Source: an uncultured Eubacteriales bacterium (lineage in GTDB: Bacteria > Bacillota > Clostridia > Christensenellales > Aristaeellaceae). Taken from it: 33,898 nt of DNA. The position numbers and the translations under genes are program-made. The stretch spans positions 1 through 33,898 of the forward strand of contig CADARO010000048.1 in NCBI GenBank assembly GCA_902790345.1, written 5' to 3'. This document shows, piece after piece, positions 8,192 to 16,580 of the stretch. Each line of letters opens with the position of its first letter. Within the stretch, counting starts at the first letter, position 1. Below the pieces are notes generated by a model. It searched no databases and was not told where the DNA came from. It saw only the letters and a program-made list of their open reading frames with translations.

Positions 8192-8730
8192 TTATCCAAA
8201 CGGGCTTTCGTCTTCATCCGGCAGAAGCGCATAATCGAAGTCGTCGTTTCCGCGCTCGATCAATATGTCGATCACTTCGCCGGTTTCCAAAAAATCCAGG
8301 TCGGACAGTTGAAGCCCGACCTGAATTGCTCTCAGTACAAAGACCGAGACGTTCAGCTGCCGCTCGGAGCGGCGTCCTCTTTTTTTTCGGTTGAGTGCTG
8401 CTTGTTCTGCCTGGCGTAGAGCTCGATGATGGCCGCGCTGGGTTCGGCGAAATCGTAGGTATCAAACAGGTCGATCCAGTCCAGATAATCGTCGATGCTC
8501 AGCTGGTTCATCACGCTGCGGTCGCCGTGGGCCTCGGCCATGGATTTCATGATGAATCCCATCTGCATGGCAAAGGTGATGCCCAGGGCGCCGCTCTCCG
8601 GGCTGGAGGTCGCCCTGGCCTGCAGCTCAAAGGGGTCCTCGTCGAAGATGCGGCGGTAGAAATAGTTGCAGCTGGACACCGCCAGCATCTCCACCTCGCG
8701 GCTGCCGATCTGTATCTTTTTGCTGGCCAT
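8192..8730 (-). CDS. Tail assembly chaperone, long form by -1 ribosomal frameshift (gpGT-like), about 179 aa
   Basis: The upstream 125-aa chaperone frame can slip back one base on a run of eight A (8387-8380 on the minus strand) and continue without a stop to TAA at 8192-8194. The product is residues 1-117 of the short form plus 62 new residues (RGRRSERQLNVSVFVLRAIQ..., ending DEDESPFG). A short and a long chaperone from one gene, in a fixed ratio and located between major tail protein and tape measure, is the conserved arrangement first worked out for lambda gpG/gpGT. The extension ends 12 bp before the tape measure start. Direct evidence here is the slip site, a hairpin at the correct distance and the open -1 frame; the event itself is inferred. 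Confidence 0.8.
8353..8730 (-). CDS. Tail assembly chaperone, short form (gpG-like), 125 aa
   Basis: Starts ATG 8728-8730, three bases after the major tail protein stop (8734-8736). The protein (MASKKIQIGSREVEMLAVSS...) fits the Gp13/Gp14-type tail chaperones of Gram-positive siphophages: small, mostly helical and acidic, with an SIDDYLDWIDLFDTYDF core. It binds the tape measure protein and prevents aggregation while the tube polymerises. The last eight codons lie after the slippery A-run, so this form is made by ribosomes that do not slip. It has the expected position and size. Confidence 0.82.
   Translation of the reverse strand: MASKKIQIGSREVEMLAVSSCNYFYRRIFDEDPFELQARATSSPESGALGITFAMQMGFIMKSMAEAHGDRSVMNQLSIDDYLDWIDLFDTYDFAEPSAAIIELYARQNKQHSTEKKEDAAPSGS
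8359..8387 (-). promoter_or_regulatory. Programmed -1 frameshift signal: slippery A-run plus hairpin
   Basis: Minus-strand codons read GAA AAA AAA GAG, giving an A AAA AAA heptamer in the correct phase. Six bases later comes a perfect hairpin, GCCGCT-CCG-AGCGGC (8373-8359). Heptamer, 5-9 base spacer and downstream stem are the three standard parts of a bacterial -1 frameshift signal. The -1 frame is open for 62 further codons. The stem is short but pure G/C apart from one A/U pair. Confidence 0.85.
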
Positions 8731-8733
8731 GGA

Positions 8734-9372
8734 TTAACCCCCCTGCCCGGGCGTCTGCGCGGGCTTCTGCGCGGGCGTCTGCGTGGGAGCGGTGGGCAGC
8801 TGCACGGTGGTGAACCAGTTGGCAAAGGAAGTCGCGTCGGTTTCCGGCGTGGTCTCCGCGTGGTCGAACCACTTGCCGAAGCTCTCCACCCAGATGCCCA
8901 TCGAGTTGATGGTGCTGGACTCGGTCTGGGGTTCCTTGCTGCCCTCGTTGGTGGCGCTGCCGACGGTGGGCGCGGTGGCCATGCAGTTGTACATGACATA
9001 GCGCCGGCGCTTCTTGTCGTTCATGGTTTCAAACAGCAGCGCGAAGTGAACCTCCTCGGGGTTCATGTCCTCCAGCAGCAGGCCCTTATCGTCCTGAATG
9101 TAGCCCAGCACCTGCTTCTTGAAGGCGTCGATGATCCGCGCCATCTCCAGGTCGCCCTGGCGGCTGGTTGGCGCGCTATTGTAGTAATAGACGCCGTCGT
9201 CGGCGTACCACGGTTCGCCCGCGCCCTGGGGCTCCAGGGACAGCGTGCGCGCTCCGGGGAAGGTAATCACATCGCCATAGGTGGCGCTGCCGTCATCGGC
9301 GATGGTGGCGATGGCGAAGGCCACGCGCTTAAGGCCGAATTTGACCTTGTTCTCATTCGTTCCAAGAGCCAT
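8734..9372 (-). CDS. Major tail protein (tail tube), 212 aa
   Basis: Forms the stacked rings of the tail tube. Starts ATG 9370-9372 with GGAGGT upstream, overlapping the tail completion gene by 20 bp. The N-terminus MALGTNENKVKFGLKRVAFA and the body (GDLEMARIIDAFKKQVLGYIQDDKG, FALLFETMNDKKRRRYVMYN) match the phi13-family major tail proteins of Firmicutes siphophages. The final ~20 residues are a low-complexity Pro/Gln/Thr tail (TPAQKPAQTPGQGG) not typical of the fold, perhaps exposed on the tube surface. Position before the tail chaperone supports the call. Confidence 0.87.
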   Translation of the reverse strand: MALGTNENKVKFGLKRVAFAIATIADDGSATYGDVITFPGARTLSLEPQGAGEPWYADDGVYYYNSAPTSRQGDLEMARIIDAFKKQVLGYIQDDKGLLLEDMNPEEVHFALLFETMNDKKRRRYVMYNCMATAPTVGSATNEGSKEPQTESSTINSMGIWVESFGKWFDHAETTPETDATSFANWFTTVQLPTAPTQTPAQKPAQTPGQGG

Positions 9373-9688
9373 TGATCAATACCTCCATAGTGTAGGTCGT
9401 CATGTAAAGTCTCTCATCGTTGAGATATGTGCAATCCTTGTCAAAGGGCAGGTCGTTGGCGTTCAGCACGTTCTCGATGGCCCTTTCGTGCACAAAATCC
9501 TTGTTGTCGGCGTACAGCTCGATGGTCAGGCCCTCGATCTGCACATAGTTGCGGTCGTCCGCCGTGAAGGGATCATTGCCGGAATACAAAAAGCATATAA
9601 ACGGCGGCGTCTGCGGGCTGTCGAAGTGATCGTAGGCGTTCGGCAGGCCCACCGACGCAATCATGGCCGCGACCTCTTGTGTGGTCAT
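9353..9688 (-). CDS. Tail completion / tail terminator-type protein, 111 aa
   Basis: Likely caps the tail tube at the head-proximal end. MTTQEVAAMIASVGLPNAYD starts at ATG 9686-9688, overlapping the gp10-like gene's stop. The protein has the alpha/beta layout of minor tail proteins found immediately before the major tail protein (PFICFLYSGNDPFTADDRNY, then IEGLTIELYADNKDF). Size 110-130 residues and synteny (connector, adaptor, gp10-like, this, major tail protein) are standard for HK97-like siphophages. Function comes mainly from order; sequence identity to a named family is only moderate from memory. Confidence 0.78.
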   Translation of the reverse strand: MTTQEVAAMIASVGLPNAYDHFDSPQTPPFICFLYSGNDPFTADDRNYVQIEGLTIELYADNKDFVHERAIENVLNANDLPFDKDCTYLNDERLYMTTYTMEVLINGSWNE

Positions 9689-10092
9689 AGCTTTTTAAGC
9701 ACCTCCTCCGGGAATGTGCGGGCAATCTCCTCGGCCACAGGCGCGATGTGTTCATGCGCTGGCGTCGGCGGATAGGTGCGCCCGGTGCCGTTGCGCGTGA
9801 CGTGGCCATTTTCCAGCAGATGAGTCAGCGCCGGATGGTTGTTGTAGATGGTGACCTCCGTGTTCAATCTGCCCTTGTAGACCTGGTAGGTCCACCCTCT
9901 GGCGTATTTGCCGGTGATCTTGCGCTTCTTGACCGGGAAGGTCTCGCGGGTCTTCTTGCGCACCGCTTCCGCGCCAGCCTTGCCCAGCTCGACGGCCACC
10001 TGGTCAACGTCGTGCTGCACCTCGGCAGCGTATTCGTTCAGCATCTGTGCGATGGTGCTGTTCAGCTTGTCAAGTGCCGTCACCCGTGCCAT
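9685..10092 (-). CDS. HK97 gp10-like tail/neck protein, 135 aa
   Basis: Head-tail joining region protein of the HK97 gp10 family. Residues 1-60 are a helix (LNSTIAQMLNEYAAEVQHDVDQVA...KAGAEAVRKKTRETFPV). Then follows the family hallmark GKYARGWTYQVYKG...YNNHPALTHLLENGHVTRNGTG, with the NxxxYxLxHLLEnGH-type motif, and a C-terminal HIAPVAEEIARTFPEEV helix. Starts at 10092 within the 3' end of the adaptor gene. Length is normal for the family. Confidence 0.88.
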   Translation of the reverse strand: MARVTALDKLNSTIAQMLNEYAAEVQHDVDQVAVELGKAGAEAVRKKTRETFPVKKRKITGKYARGWTYQVYKGRLNTEVTIYNNHPALTHLLENGHVTRNGTGRTYPPTPAHEHIAPVAEEIARTFPEEVLKKL

Positions 10093-10399
10093 GGATCACA
10101 CCCGCCTTTCGCTCGGCGTACAGCTCCAGATCGTCGGTCTGTGGCACGCGGAATGTCCGATAGATGGCGTAGCGCTGGCCGTTGTACTCGCATTCATCCT
10201 CGCCCGCGTACTCGGCGTGAAATACGGTAAACCGGTATTCCGGGCGGAAGCCGTGCTGCCCCGCGTCGAAGAACTCGGCGCGGGTCACGCTGTCCACCCG
10301 GGCGAAGATTTCCCGCGGCGTCTCCGCGCCCTCGCGCCATACGCCGTCGGCGTCCTGGGTGCGGGTGTGAGATATCAGCTTAATCGTGGTGTCAGTCAT
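10070..10399 (-). CDS. Head-tail adaptor (stopper-like), 109 aa
   Basis: A phage head-tail joining protein that seals the connector after DNA packaging. It begins MTDTTIKLISHTRTQDADGV, overlaps the connector gene stop by 8 bp and is overlapped by the gp10-like gene by 23 bp. Features of the family include VDSVTRAEFFDAGQHGFRPE followed by EYRFTVFHAEYAGEDECEYN and the beta strand GQRYAIYRTFRVP. The 105-115 residue length is typical. Confidence 0.85.
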   Translation of the reverse strand: MTDTTIKLISHTRTQDADGVWREGAETPREIFARVDSVTRAEFFDAGQHGFRPEYRFTVFHAEYAGEDECEYNGQRYAIYRTFRVPQTDDLELYAERKAGVIHGTGDGT

Positions 10400-10673
10400 T
10401 GCCGTTCGCCGCCTTTTCCCGGAACACGCGATTGTTCAGCGCGCGGCGCAGCATCTGGGGCATGCCCTCCATGCTGTCGCGCCGCCGCCACATCCACGCG
10501 GCATACATCACCACCAGCTGGGCGTCTTCCGGCTGTGTAACGTTCAGCGTCAGCGCACCCTCGGCGATGATGTATGCTATGGCGGAGGTGATGTACTGGG
10601 TCAGCCGTGCGTCATACGCATTGGAGGACATAATCCCCAGATCGGTTTTAAGCATGGTCAGCAGGGTCTCCAT
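10392..10673 (-). CDS. Head-tail connector (gp6/gp15-like), 93 aa
   Basis: Small helical connector that docks on the portal. METLLTMLKTDLGIMSSNAY, a DARLTQYITSAIAYIIAEGA helix and a final VVMYAAWMWRRRDSMEGMP helix are the pattern of the HK97 gp6-like DNA packaging/connector family. It follows the capsid gene with a 21-bp gap containing a GGAGGTGATGTAA ribosome site just before ATG 10671-10673. Confidence 0.85.
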   Translation of the reverse strand: METLLTMLKTDLGIMSSNAYDARLTQYITSAIAYIIAEGALTLNVTQPEDAQLVVMYAAWMWRRRDSMEGMPQMLRRALNNRVFREKAANGND

Positions 10674-10694
10674 TTACATCACCTCCAAAGTGGA

Positions 10695-12377
10695 TTAAGC
10701 CGACGTGACGGTCACGGTGCACTGCGCGGACAGGCCGTTCGTGGTGGTCACGGTGATGACGCTGGTACCCGCGGCAACGCCGGTCACCTTGCCCGTGGTG
10801 TCGACCGTCGCCTTTGCGACCGTGCCGGAATCCCAGGTCAGCGTGGTCTCAACGCCGTAAGGGTTGATCACGGGCGCCAGGGTGATGTTCTCACCGGCGG
10901 CCACGGTCGCCGTGGCAGGGAGCCAGATGCTCTCAGGCTGGTTCGCGGTGTCGGTCACAAAGGCCGCGCTGGTTGTCGGGTTGGTGCCGTCGATGCCGAT
11001 CAGCACAAACGCCTCGGCGATTACGGGCTTGCCGTCCCAGCGGGTCGTGCCCTTGAACACGGTCTGGTCGGAAAGGAAAAGGAAATGCTCAGAGGACGCA
11101 AACCTGTCACCGGCGCGCTCGACCATGTGATACAGGTCAAAATAGCCGGTCAGGATGTTGTCGTCGGGCATGATGGAGGTCGGCAGCACCTCGATGACGC
11201 CGCCCAGCACCGGCATGGTGCCGTTGACGCCGGATACGATCGCGCCGGAGGCGTCGATGCTCATGGCGGCCGCGATGATCTTGCCGTAGGTGGTTTCGTT
11301 CATCACCCACACGCGCTCGCCGCGGGCATACGCGCCCTTGGAGTAGCCAGCCGCCAGAGCCAGCTGCTGGAACAGCGCCAGCCCGGTGTAGGTGTTGGCG
11401 ATGGTGCGGATGTTGCTCGTGTGCAGGTCCACCCACGGGCGCGCCGTCGGGCTGTAACCGGCGGGCTGGCTGGTCTGCGCCAGGCGCGGAATGATGCCCA
11501 GCGGCATGTTGGTGCCGGTGCCGTACAGGATGGTTTTATCGTCGGTGTAGCCCAGAGACTGACCCAGAGTCAGCAGAATCTCGGCCACGAGGTCGATGTC
11601 GCTGTCCTCCAGGTTGGCATTGCAGACGGTGAAGTAGCCGCCCAGCTTCCAGCAGCCGAAGGCGTCCTGGTAGAACGTCATGCTAAGCTCGTTCAGACGC
11701 GCGCAGCACTCAGTCCATACCGCTTCGGGGATGCCGCCGGAAATCAGGATGCGGCCCTCACCGTTGACGCGGCTCACGGTCACATGGCGATACAGTTTGG
11801 AGTAGCGCAGCACGTTCTCGCGCAGCAGGCCCAGCATGACCTCGGGAATCAGCAGGCCAACGTTGTTGATTGCGCGGGTCTGCTTGGCGTCCCGCGCGCC
11901 GCGGATGGTGTCCTTGATGCCGGTCAGGAATGCCTTGACGTCCTCGCGCTCGATCAGGGTGCGCTGCTCGGCAAACGTCATGTCACCATACACGCGCGCC
12001 CGGGTGTCGGTGTGCTTTTTGTCGGTATAGTTCATCTTGTTTCTTTCCTCCCTCTTTTCATTCTCGCCCGCATGCGCCTGCGCGCCCTCGGGCGGTTCGG
12101 TGTTCTGCTTCTGCTCCTCGGCGGACAGGTCGTTCTCCAGACCCTCGATCTCCCGCTGGAGATTGTCGATGGCCTGCTCGTTTTCGTCGCGTTCGGTCTC
12201 GAACTCGGCGACCATGCCCTCCACCTCGGCGCGCTGTTCCTCGGTTTCCACTTCTTCGATGGCCTTGGCCAGCTCGGCCTCCTTGGCCTCGTGGGCGGTG
12301 CGCTTCTCCAGCAGCCCGTTCAGCTGCTTGCGCTTCTGGTCGATCTGCTTCTTCAGCAGCAGCGCTTTAAGTGCCAT
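10695..12377 (-). CDS. Major capsid protein (HK97 fold) with N-terminal delta region and C-terminal Ig-like domain, 560 aa
   Basis: Shell protein. Residues 1-110 are a long charged coiled coil (MALKALLLKKQIDQKRKQLN...), the delta/scaffold region removed by the prohead protease in HK97-type phages. The shell core begins about residue 125 with MTFAEQRTLIEREDVKAFL and includes RVNGEGRILISGGIPEAVW and DIDLVAEILLTLGQSLGYTD, typical of phage capsid family proteins. Residues about 480-560 (PATATVAAGENITLAPVIN, then VDTTGKVTGVAAGTSVITVT) form a Big_2 bacterial Ig-like domain, not present in minimal HK97 capsids and probably displayed outside. The gene overlaps the protease stop by 11 bp. Length is greater than the usual ~400 residues because of both extensions. 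Confidence 0.92.
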   Translation of the reverse strand: MALKALLLKKQIDQKRKQLNGLLEKRTAHEAKEAELAKAIEEVETEEQRAEVEGMVAEFETERDENEQAIDNLQREIEGLENDLSAEEQKQNTEPPEGAQAHAGENEKREERNKMNYTDKKHTDTRARVYGDMTFAEQRTLIEREDVKAFLTGIKDTIRGARDAKQTRAINNVGLLIPEVMLGLLRENVLRYSKLYRHVTVSRVNGEGRILISGGIPEAVWTECCARLNELSMTFYQDAFGCWKLGGYFTVCNANLEDSDIDLVAEILLTLGQSLGYTDDKTILYGTGTNMPLGIIPRLAQTSQPAGYSPTARPWVDLHTSNIRTIANTYTGLALFQQLALAAGYSKGAYARGERVWVMNETTYGKIIAAAMSIDASGAIVSGVNGTMPVLGGVIEVLPTSIMPDDNILTGYFDLYHMVERAGDRFASSEHFLFLSDQTVFKGTTRWDGKPVIAEAFVLIGIDGTNPTTSAAFVTDTANQPESIWLPATATVAAGENITLAPVINPYGVETTLTWDSGTVAKATVDTTGKVTGVAAGTSVITVTTTNGLSAQCTVTVTSA

Positions 12378-12954
12378 GCTTGATCCTCTCTTTCATGTCG
12401 TTCTTCCACGCCTTCAGGCGGCGGGCTTCCATGGCGTCCCGCTGGGCCGTGCGCGCGGAGATGTTGGTGGCCTCATAGGCCGGGAAGGTGCAAACGGAGA
12501 TTTCATAGAGCTCGACCTCGTAGATCGTCCAGTGCACGGAACCATCCTCGCGGAATTCGGTTTCCTCTCGGATGATTCTGAACCCGATCGAGCACTGCGT
12601 GACATCCCTGCGCTGAACCCGCGCCCATGTGTTCATGGCGTCGCTGTCTTTCGGATTGACGGCGATGCGTGCCCACAGGCCGATTTCATCTTGACGCAGG
12701 GTGACAGTCGCGGCGGTCGTGCGACCGAGTACAAGCGTGGAGTCGTGGTTGGTCAGCGCTCTCACATCTCCATTCAGCGACGCCGTGAAGGCCCCGGGCG
12801 CGATGCTCTCGCTCATGCCCGCGTCGATCACATAGTCGCTATTAAATACGGCAAAATAGCCCTCGATGATCGGGGCGTCGCCGTCTTCCCGTGTGGTAAA
12901 TTCAGTGATTGCCGCCCTCAGCTGGCGGTTCTGCCGTTCCATCTGTTTTTCCAT
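12367..12954 (-). CDS. Prohead protease (HK97 family, peptidase S78-like), 195 aa
   Basis: Serine protease that cleaves the capsid delta regions during maturation. Motifs include EGYFAVFNSD (about 31-40), the catalytic His in LTNHDSTLVLGR (His70) and the catalytic Ser in VTQCSIGFRI (Ser122), followed by EVELYEISVCTFPAYE, all characteristic of the family. Starts at ATG 12952-12954, inside the end of the Cys-rich gene upstream. Gene order portal, protease, capsid is standard. Confidence 0.92.
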   Translation of the reverse strand: MEKQMERQNRQLRAAITEFTTREDGDAPIIEGYFAVFNSDYVIDAGMSESIAPGAFTASLNGDVRALTNHDSTLVLGRTTAATVTLRQDEIGLWARIAVNPKDSDAMNTWARVQRRDVTQCSIGFRIIREETEFREDGSVHWTIYEVELYEISVCTFPAYEATNISARTAQRDAMEARRLKAWKNDMKERIKHGT

Positions 12955-13117
12955 TCCGATCCCTCCTAAGCGGGCAACGGTCTGCGCCGGATGTCAGCAC
13001 CCACCAGCCCTTACAGGTTTTGTAATGCACATTGCCGCACAGATTGTCGGCGGCGTCGCAGTATATCCGCATTTCGCTTATGTAACGCGCATGCGGGCAA
13101 GTGAGCCTCGGCGTCAT
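12902..13117 (-). CDS. Small cysteine-rich protein between portal and protease, 71 aa
   Basis: Starts ATG 13115-13117, overlapping the portal stop (ATGA), so probably coupled. Cysteines fall at MTPRLTCPHA, MRIYCDAADNLCG, YKTCKGWW and DRCPLRR, a spacing that suggests a small zinc- or disulfide-bound module. The last 17 codons overlap the protease start in another frame. Similar short Cys-rich ORFs occur at this place in Clostridia siphophages, as far as I remember, but I know of no function. It could be virion-associated or a packaging accessory. Confidence 0.68.
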   Translation of the reverse strand: MTPRLTCPHARYISEMRIYCDAADNLCGNVHYKTCKGWWVLTSGADRCPLRRDRNGKTDGTAEPPAEGGNH

Positions 13118-14301
13118 GCGTTGCCCACCAGCTTTTTTTGCTTCCCTGCCATGTCATATGGGATGTAATTTTCCAGCGGCCTGTACTCTTTCAGGCCAGC
13201 CGGGGGCAGGTGCACGCGGTCGCGCCATTCGTCGCCGTTGACAAATCCGCGATCCGATCCGGCCAGCATCACGCTTGACACGGCCTCCAGGTCGTAGTCG
13301 ATCAGGCTCCAGTAATTAAACTGCAAGTACCACTTCGGCGACGTAATCAGCACCCGGGTCATCTCCTGGGTGATGTTCTGCGCGATGGTCTTGATCCGGG
13401 TCTGTATGAAGCTGTTGTACTCGTCGCGCTTGAAGTCTCCGACGCCCAGCAGGAATGCGGGCACGCCCACCACCGCGGCCACGGTCTTCTTGTCCAGCTC
13501 CACGGTGTCCTTGATTGCCAAATCCGCAAGCGTAAGCGGCTTGACCTGCTGCACGTCCATTTGGTCCAGCGGGATCAGCCACGGTTCCCCGGCCCGCGCG
13601 GTCTTGATGTACTTGTCCAGGAAGTTGGAGCGCTGCTCGGGATCGGAGAACAGATTGTCGTTTGACGCTGCCCTGATAATGACCGACGGCTTCCATTCCG
13701 TGCTCATGTAGGCGTTTTCCGTCTTTTGCGCCTGTTTGAGGTTGTTGGCGATATCCTTCAGCGTCACCGTCACGCCCTGCCCCTGCCACAGATACAGACT
13801 GTGCGGGTTGTAGGTGATGTGCATGAGGTCGTTCGGGTTACGCGCCTGGCCGTCGATCAATACCCTGTAATCCCGATAGCTGTTTCCCACCGGCATAAAC
13901 TGCACCCGGCTCGCGGCGATGGGCTCCAGGCTTTTGAGTATCCCGCCATATGTGTGCGGTACCACGATGGAGTTACCCTTGCCGTACAGCAGGAGGTTCA
14001 TCACAATCGCCGTCATCCACTGCGAGCGCGTCATATTGCCGTTGGGCGTGATGTCGATCATCCGGGACAGCTCATTGACGATGCGGATATCGCCGTCGTC
14101 CGTGTTGCTCATCAGGTAAATCGTCATGCTGCCGATCAGCTCCGCGATGCGGAGGCATGCCGTCTGAATCTCGGGATTGTCTGACAGGCGGGTGTATCCG
14201 GGCGCGCACAGATCACCGTCCGACAGCCACAGCGCCACGGACTGTCCGGCTGTCCGGACTGAATTGTCCGCCCGGTTTCGGGCTCTCTTGCGTTTGCTCA
14301 A
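13114..14301 (-). CDS. Portal protein (HK97 family), 395 aa
   Basis: Dodecameric ring for DNA entry and exit. Start is TTG 14299-14301 with GAGGTGATG upstream. Recognised from AELIGSMTIYLM, MTAIVMNLLLYGKGNSIVVP (the stem/wing region), MHITYNPHSLYLWQGQGVTV and GVPAFLLGVGDFKRDEYNSF, typical of the HK97 portal family. Length of 395 residues is usual. It lies 11 bp downstream of the terminase stop and is coupled to the Cys-rich gene downstream. Confidence 0.93.
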   Translation of the reverse strand: MSKRKRARNRADNSVRTAGQSVALWLSDGDLCAPGYTRLSDNPEIQTACLRIAELIGSMTIYLMSNTDDGDIRIVNELSRMIDITPNGNMTRSQWMTAIVMNLLLYGKGNSIVVPHTYGGILKSLEPIAASRVQFMPVGNSYRDYRVLIDGQARNPNDLMHITYNPHSLYLWQGQGVTVTLKDIANNLKQAQKTENAYMSTEWKPSVIIRAASNDNLFSDPEQRSNFLDKYIKTARAGEPWLIPLDQMDVQQVKPLTLADLAIKDTVELDKKTVAAVVGVPAFLLGVGDFKRDEYNSFIQTRIKTIAQNITQEMTRVLITSPKWYLQFNYWSLIDYDLEAVSSVMLAGSDRGFVNGDEWRDRVHLPPAGLKEYRPLENYIPYDMAGKQKKLVGNA

Positions 14302-14312
14302 CTTCCATCACC

Positions 14313-16049
14313 TCACCATGTCCACTGTTTTTTCTGTTTCTGTGTCTCTTCAAGCATTCGGATGCACGCAAAAACCGAAGCGTCGAACAGGTCGATTCGA
14401 TGCTCCGGCTGGGTTTTGTCGTATTGGATCAGGTCGTCCGCTTTTTCGATTGCCTTTACGTTGGCCACGCAATACTCGTAGGCCTCCGAGTGGAGATAAT
14501 ACAGATTGCCGTCCTTTGCCGCCTTCTCGATATGGCGGAAGCCCTTTGATTTGAGGATGTATAATTGCGGCTGGTCCACAATCGCGAACCCGGCGCGCTG
14601 CATCAGCGGGATATACTCTTCGCCCGCAAATTTGCGGTCATGCCCCACGGCCTTGATCCTGAAGCCCTTGGTGCGCATGCTCACAAACCATTGCACGATG
14701 TCGCCATAGTTGACGGTCGGCGAGTTGCACATGGTCAGCCAGCCGTCGTCCTTCCAGCCGAAGAGCGGGATCCCGTCCTCCTCGGCCTTGCGCGCCGCCT
14801 CCGGCAGCGGGAAAAAGGCGTGCGTGATGCAGATGTCCACGCCGTTATACTGGCCATACAGCGCCGCCGCGGTCAGATCGTGCACGCGGGACAGGTCCGC
14901 GCCGCCATACCAGTCGATGGGCAGTTTCGCCAGCTCATCCAGCGTCCAGCTGTGCGCCGCGTCCGAGCGCTTGAACTCCGTAATATCGAAATAGGCGTTC
15001 ATCGCCGTGGTGTAGACGTTGAGCGAACGGCTCAAAAAATCCTTGCGCTGCTGTGGGTCGTTTTGCGCCTGGTAAGCCTCCTGCATCATGTCCGCCGGTC
15101 GTATGGTCACGCCATATGACGGGTTTGCTTTTTGATGCTGGATTTGATTTGTATAGTCCACATTGCCCTTTTCATCCTGGTCGGCGCGGGCAATGAAAAC
15201 AAACAGACTATCATCCTTGACCTCGCCGTTGACCACCTTCACGCCGTACTGCAGGCGGCGGTAACAAAAGCTGTTGATGTTGTCGCCCGCGGTGGTGATG
15301 CCGATCATCAGCTTGTTTGTGTAGGCCTTGCCCGCCTCCTTGAAGCGGTTGTACTGCGACGCGCGCTTCATCGCCTGAATCTCATCGGCGATGGTATACG
15401 GCGCGTTGAAGGAGTCCTGCGCGTCCGGGTTTGAGGCCAGCGCCTCAATGTGGATGAAACCGCACGGCGCGCCGTCTTCGTCGAAGAAGTCAAAGTGCAG
15501 CGAATGCTCGGCGTTGTTGTTGCGCACCCGCCATTCGTCCACCATTCCGCGGTATCGCAGCGTATACAGGATGTCCTCGAAGCTCTCGCAGGCTTGCTTG
15601 AGGGACGCCGCCACGATGTAGATTTTCGCGCCGCTTCGGCGCTCCAGCAGCCCGATCCCGAAGGCCAGCGCCGCCGCAAACAGCGTTTTGCCGTTTTTCC
15701 GCGGGATGTAAATGAACGCCTCTTTGTACCGGCGCTCCCTGCGGCCCTTATAGTAAAACCCCAGCAGGTTATAGATGCAAAACACCTGCCAGGGTAGGAG
15801 GATAAAAGGTGTGTTGGTCAGCGGCGTGCCGTCCAGCGCCTGCCCCTGCTTGTGGACCATGATCCGCTCCACGATGTTGCAGACAAAGTCCGCGTCCCGC
15901 GTGCGCAGTGTCAGGTCCGGGCGTTCCAGGTCCGCCAGGAATCGTTTGGCGGCTGCCACGACCTCGGCGCCGACGATGATCTCACCGGCCACGGCGGCGC
16001 GGGCATAGGCCACGGCCACCTTTTTGAATCGCTTTGCCCGTTTAGCCAA
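14313..16049 (-). CDS. Terminase large subunit (Terminase_1 / HK97-type), 578 aa
   Basis: ATP-driven packaging motor and nuclease. Start appears to be TTG 16047-16049 ([10 protein letters not shown]), overlapping the TerS stop by 8 bp. The Walker A-like motif is IPRKNGKT (about 116-122), preceded by the Q-motif-like LLPWQVF, and the Walker B-like strand ends in YTIADE (about 218-223). The nuclease half contains [20 protein letters not shown] and a later [15 protein letters not shown] segment with the acidic residues expected for an RNase H-like fold. Full length, no frameshift. Confidence 0.94.
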   Translation of the reverse strand: MAKRAKRFKKVAVAYARAAVAGEIIVGAEVVAAAKRFLADLERPDLTLRTRDADFVCNIVERIMVHKQGQALDGTPLTNTPFILLPWQVFCIYNLLGFYYKGRRERRYKEAFIYIPRKNGKTLFAAALAFGIGLLERRSGAKIYIVAASLKQACESFEDILYTLRYRGMVDEWRVRNNNAEHSLHFDFFDEDGAPCGFIHIEALASNPDAQDSFNAPYTIADEIQAMKRASQYNRFKEAGKAYTNKLMIGITTAGDNINSFCYRRLQYGVKVVNGEVKDDSLFVFIARADQDEKGNVDYTNQIQHQKANPSYGVTIRPADMMQEAYQAQNDPQQRKDFLSRSLNVYTTAMNAYFDITEFKRSDAAHSWTLDELAKLPIDWYGGADLSRVHDLTAAALYGQYNGVDICITHAFFPLPEAARKAEEDGIPLFGWKDDGWLTMCNSPTVNYGDIVQWFVSMRTKGFRIKAVGHDRKFAGEEYIPLMQRAGFAIVDQPQLYILKSKGFRHIEKAAKDGNLYYLHSEAYEYCVANVKAIEKADDLIQYDKTQPEHRIDLFDASVFACIRMLEETQKQKKQWTW

Positions 16050-16401
16050 ATCCGCTCAGCGCCTTCTCCATCGCGGATATTTTTTTCTGCTTCATGGCCT
16101 TCTCGTCGATGCGCTTCAGGCCCGCCGGTGTAAGGCCCAGGTCGCGCCAGTAGGCCAGCGCGTCCCGGTTGAGATCGTTAATCAGGCGGAGAATCGGGTT
16201 TTGCACTGTGTTCGTGGCGCCGGCTTTGTTGGTATGCTCTACCAGCACCTGCGAGCCGTTGAGCGCGAACAGATCTTCGGCGTCGTCCCGGCGCTCCAGT
16301 ATGGAGGCCAGCGTGGAGATCACATTGTCAAACCACGGGCGATACGTGCCCGCCTGTTCGCAGTTAATCCTGATTATGTTAATCCACCCCAAACGGTCCA
16401 C
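16042..16401 (-). CDS. Terminase small subunit (P27-like), about 119 aa
   Basis: DNA-recognition subunit of the packaging enzyme. The open frame extends to 16638, but its first ~79 codons cover a G/C-homopolymer-rich stretch giving low-complexity peptide, so I choose GTG 16399-16401 ([20 protein letters not shown]), with AAAGGGGGC nine bases upstream. Residues 15-60 are helical ([20 protein letters not shown]), and [20 protein letters not shown] followed by [11 protein letters not shown] is the C-terminal pattern of the P27 TerS family. Start position is uncertain; the family call is fairly safe given the adjacent TerL and HNH genes. Confidence 0.8.
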   Translation of the reverse strand: MDRLGWINIIRINCEQAGTYRPWFDNVISTLASILERRDDAEDLFALNGSQVLVEHTNKAGATNTVQNPILRLINDLNRDALAYWRDLGLTPAGLKRIDEKAMKQKKISAMEKALSGFG

Positions 16402-16580
16402 ACATTCGCCCCCTTTCTCTGCCTCTGAACCCCATTTCCCGTCCTTAGGCTCCTTCCCTCTGCCCCGGGACCCCCTTTTGCCAAAAACCCCGCCCACTTG
16501 GAAGTGGGTCCCCCCCACCGGTCCCCCGGGAAAAGAGAGGGAGTAGGGGAACCGGGGGGGCTGTTCGCGCGCGCGAATTG
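16402..16580. other. Non-coding, structured G/C-homopolymer region upstream of terS (candidate cos / TerS site)
   Basis: About 180 bp with no convincing gene. It has long C and G runs, a perfect 7-bp hairpin CCCACTT-GG-AAGTGGG (16493-16508), a larger imperfect hairpin CCGGTCCCC...GGGGAACCGG (16518-16555) and an alternating CGCGCGCG patch near 16566-16575. It lies just upstream of terS, next to an HNH nuclease gene, where cos sites usually lie in HK97-type phages that package by 3' overhangs. The cleavage point cannot be read from the sequence. Confidence 0.45.
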
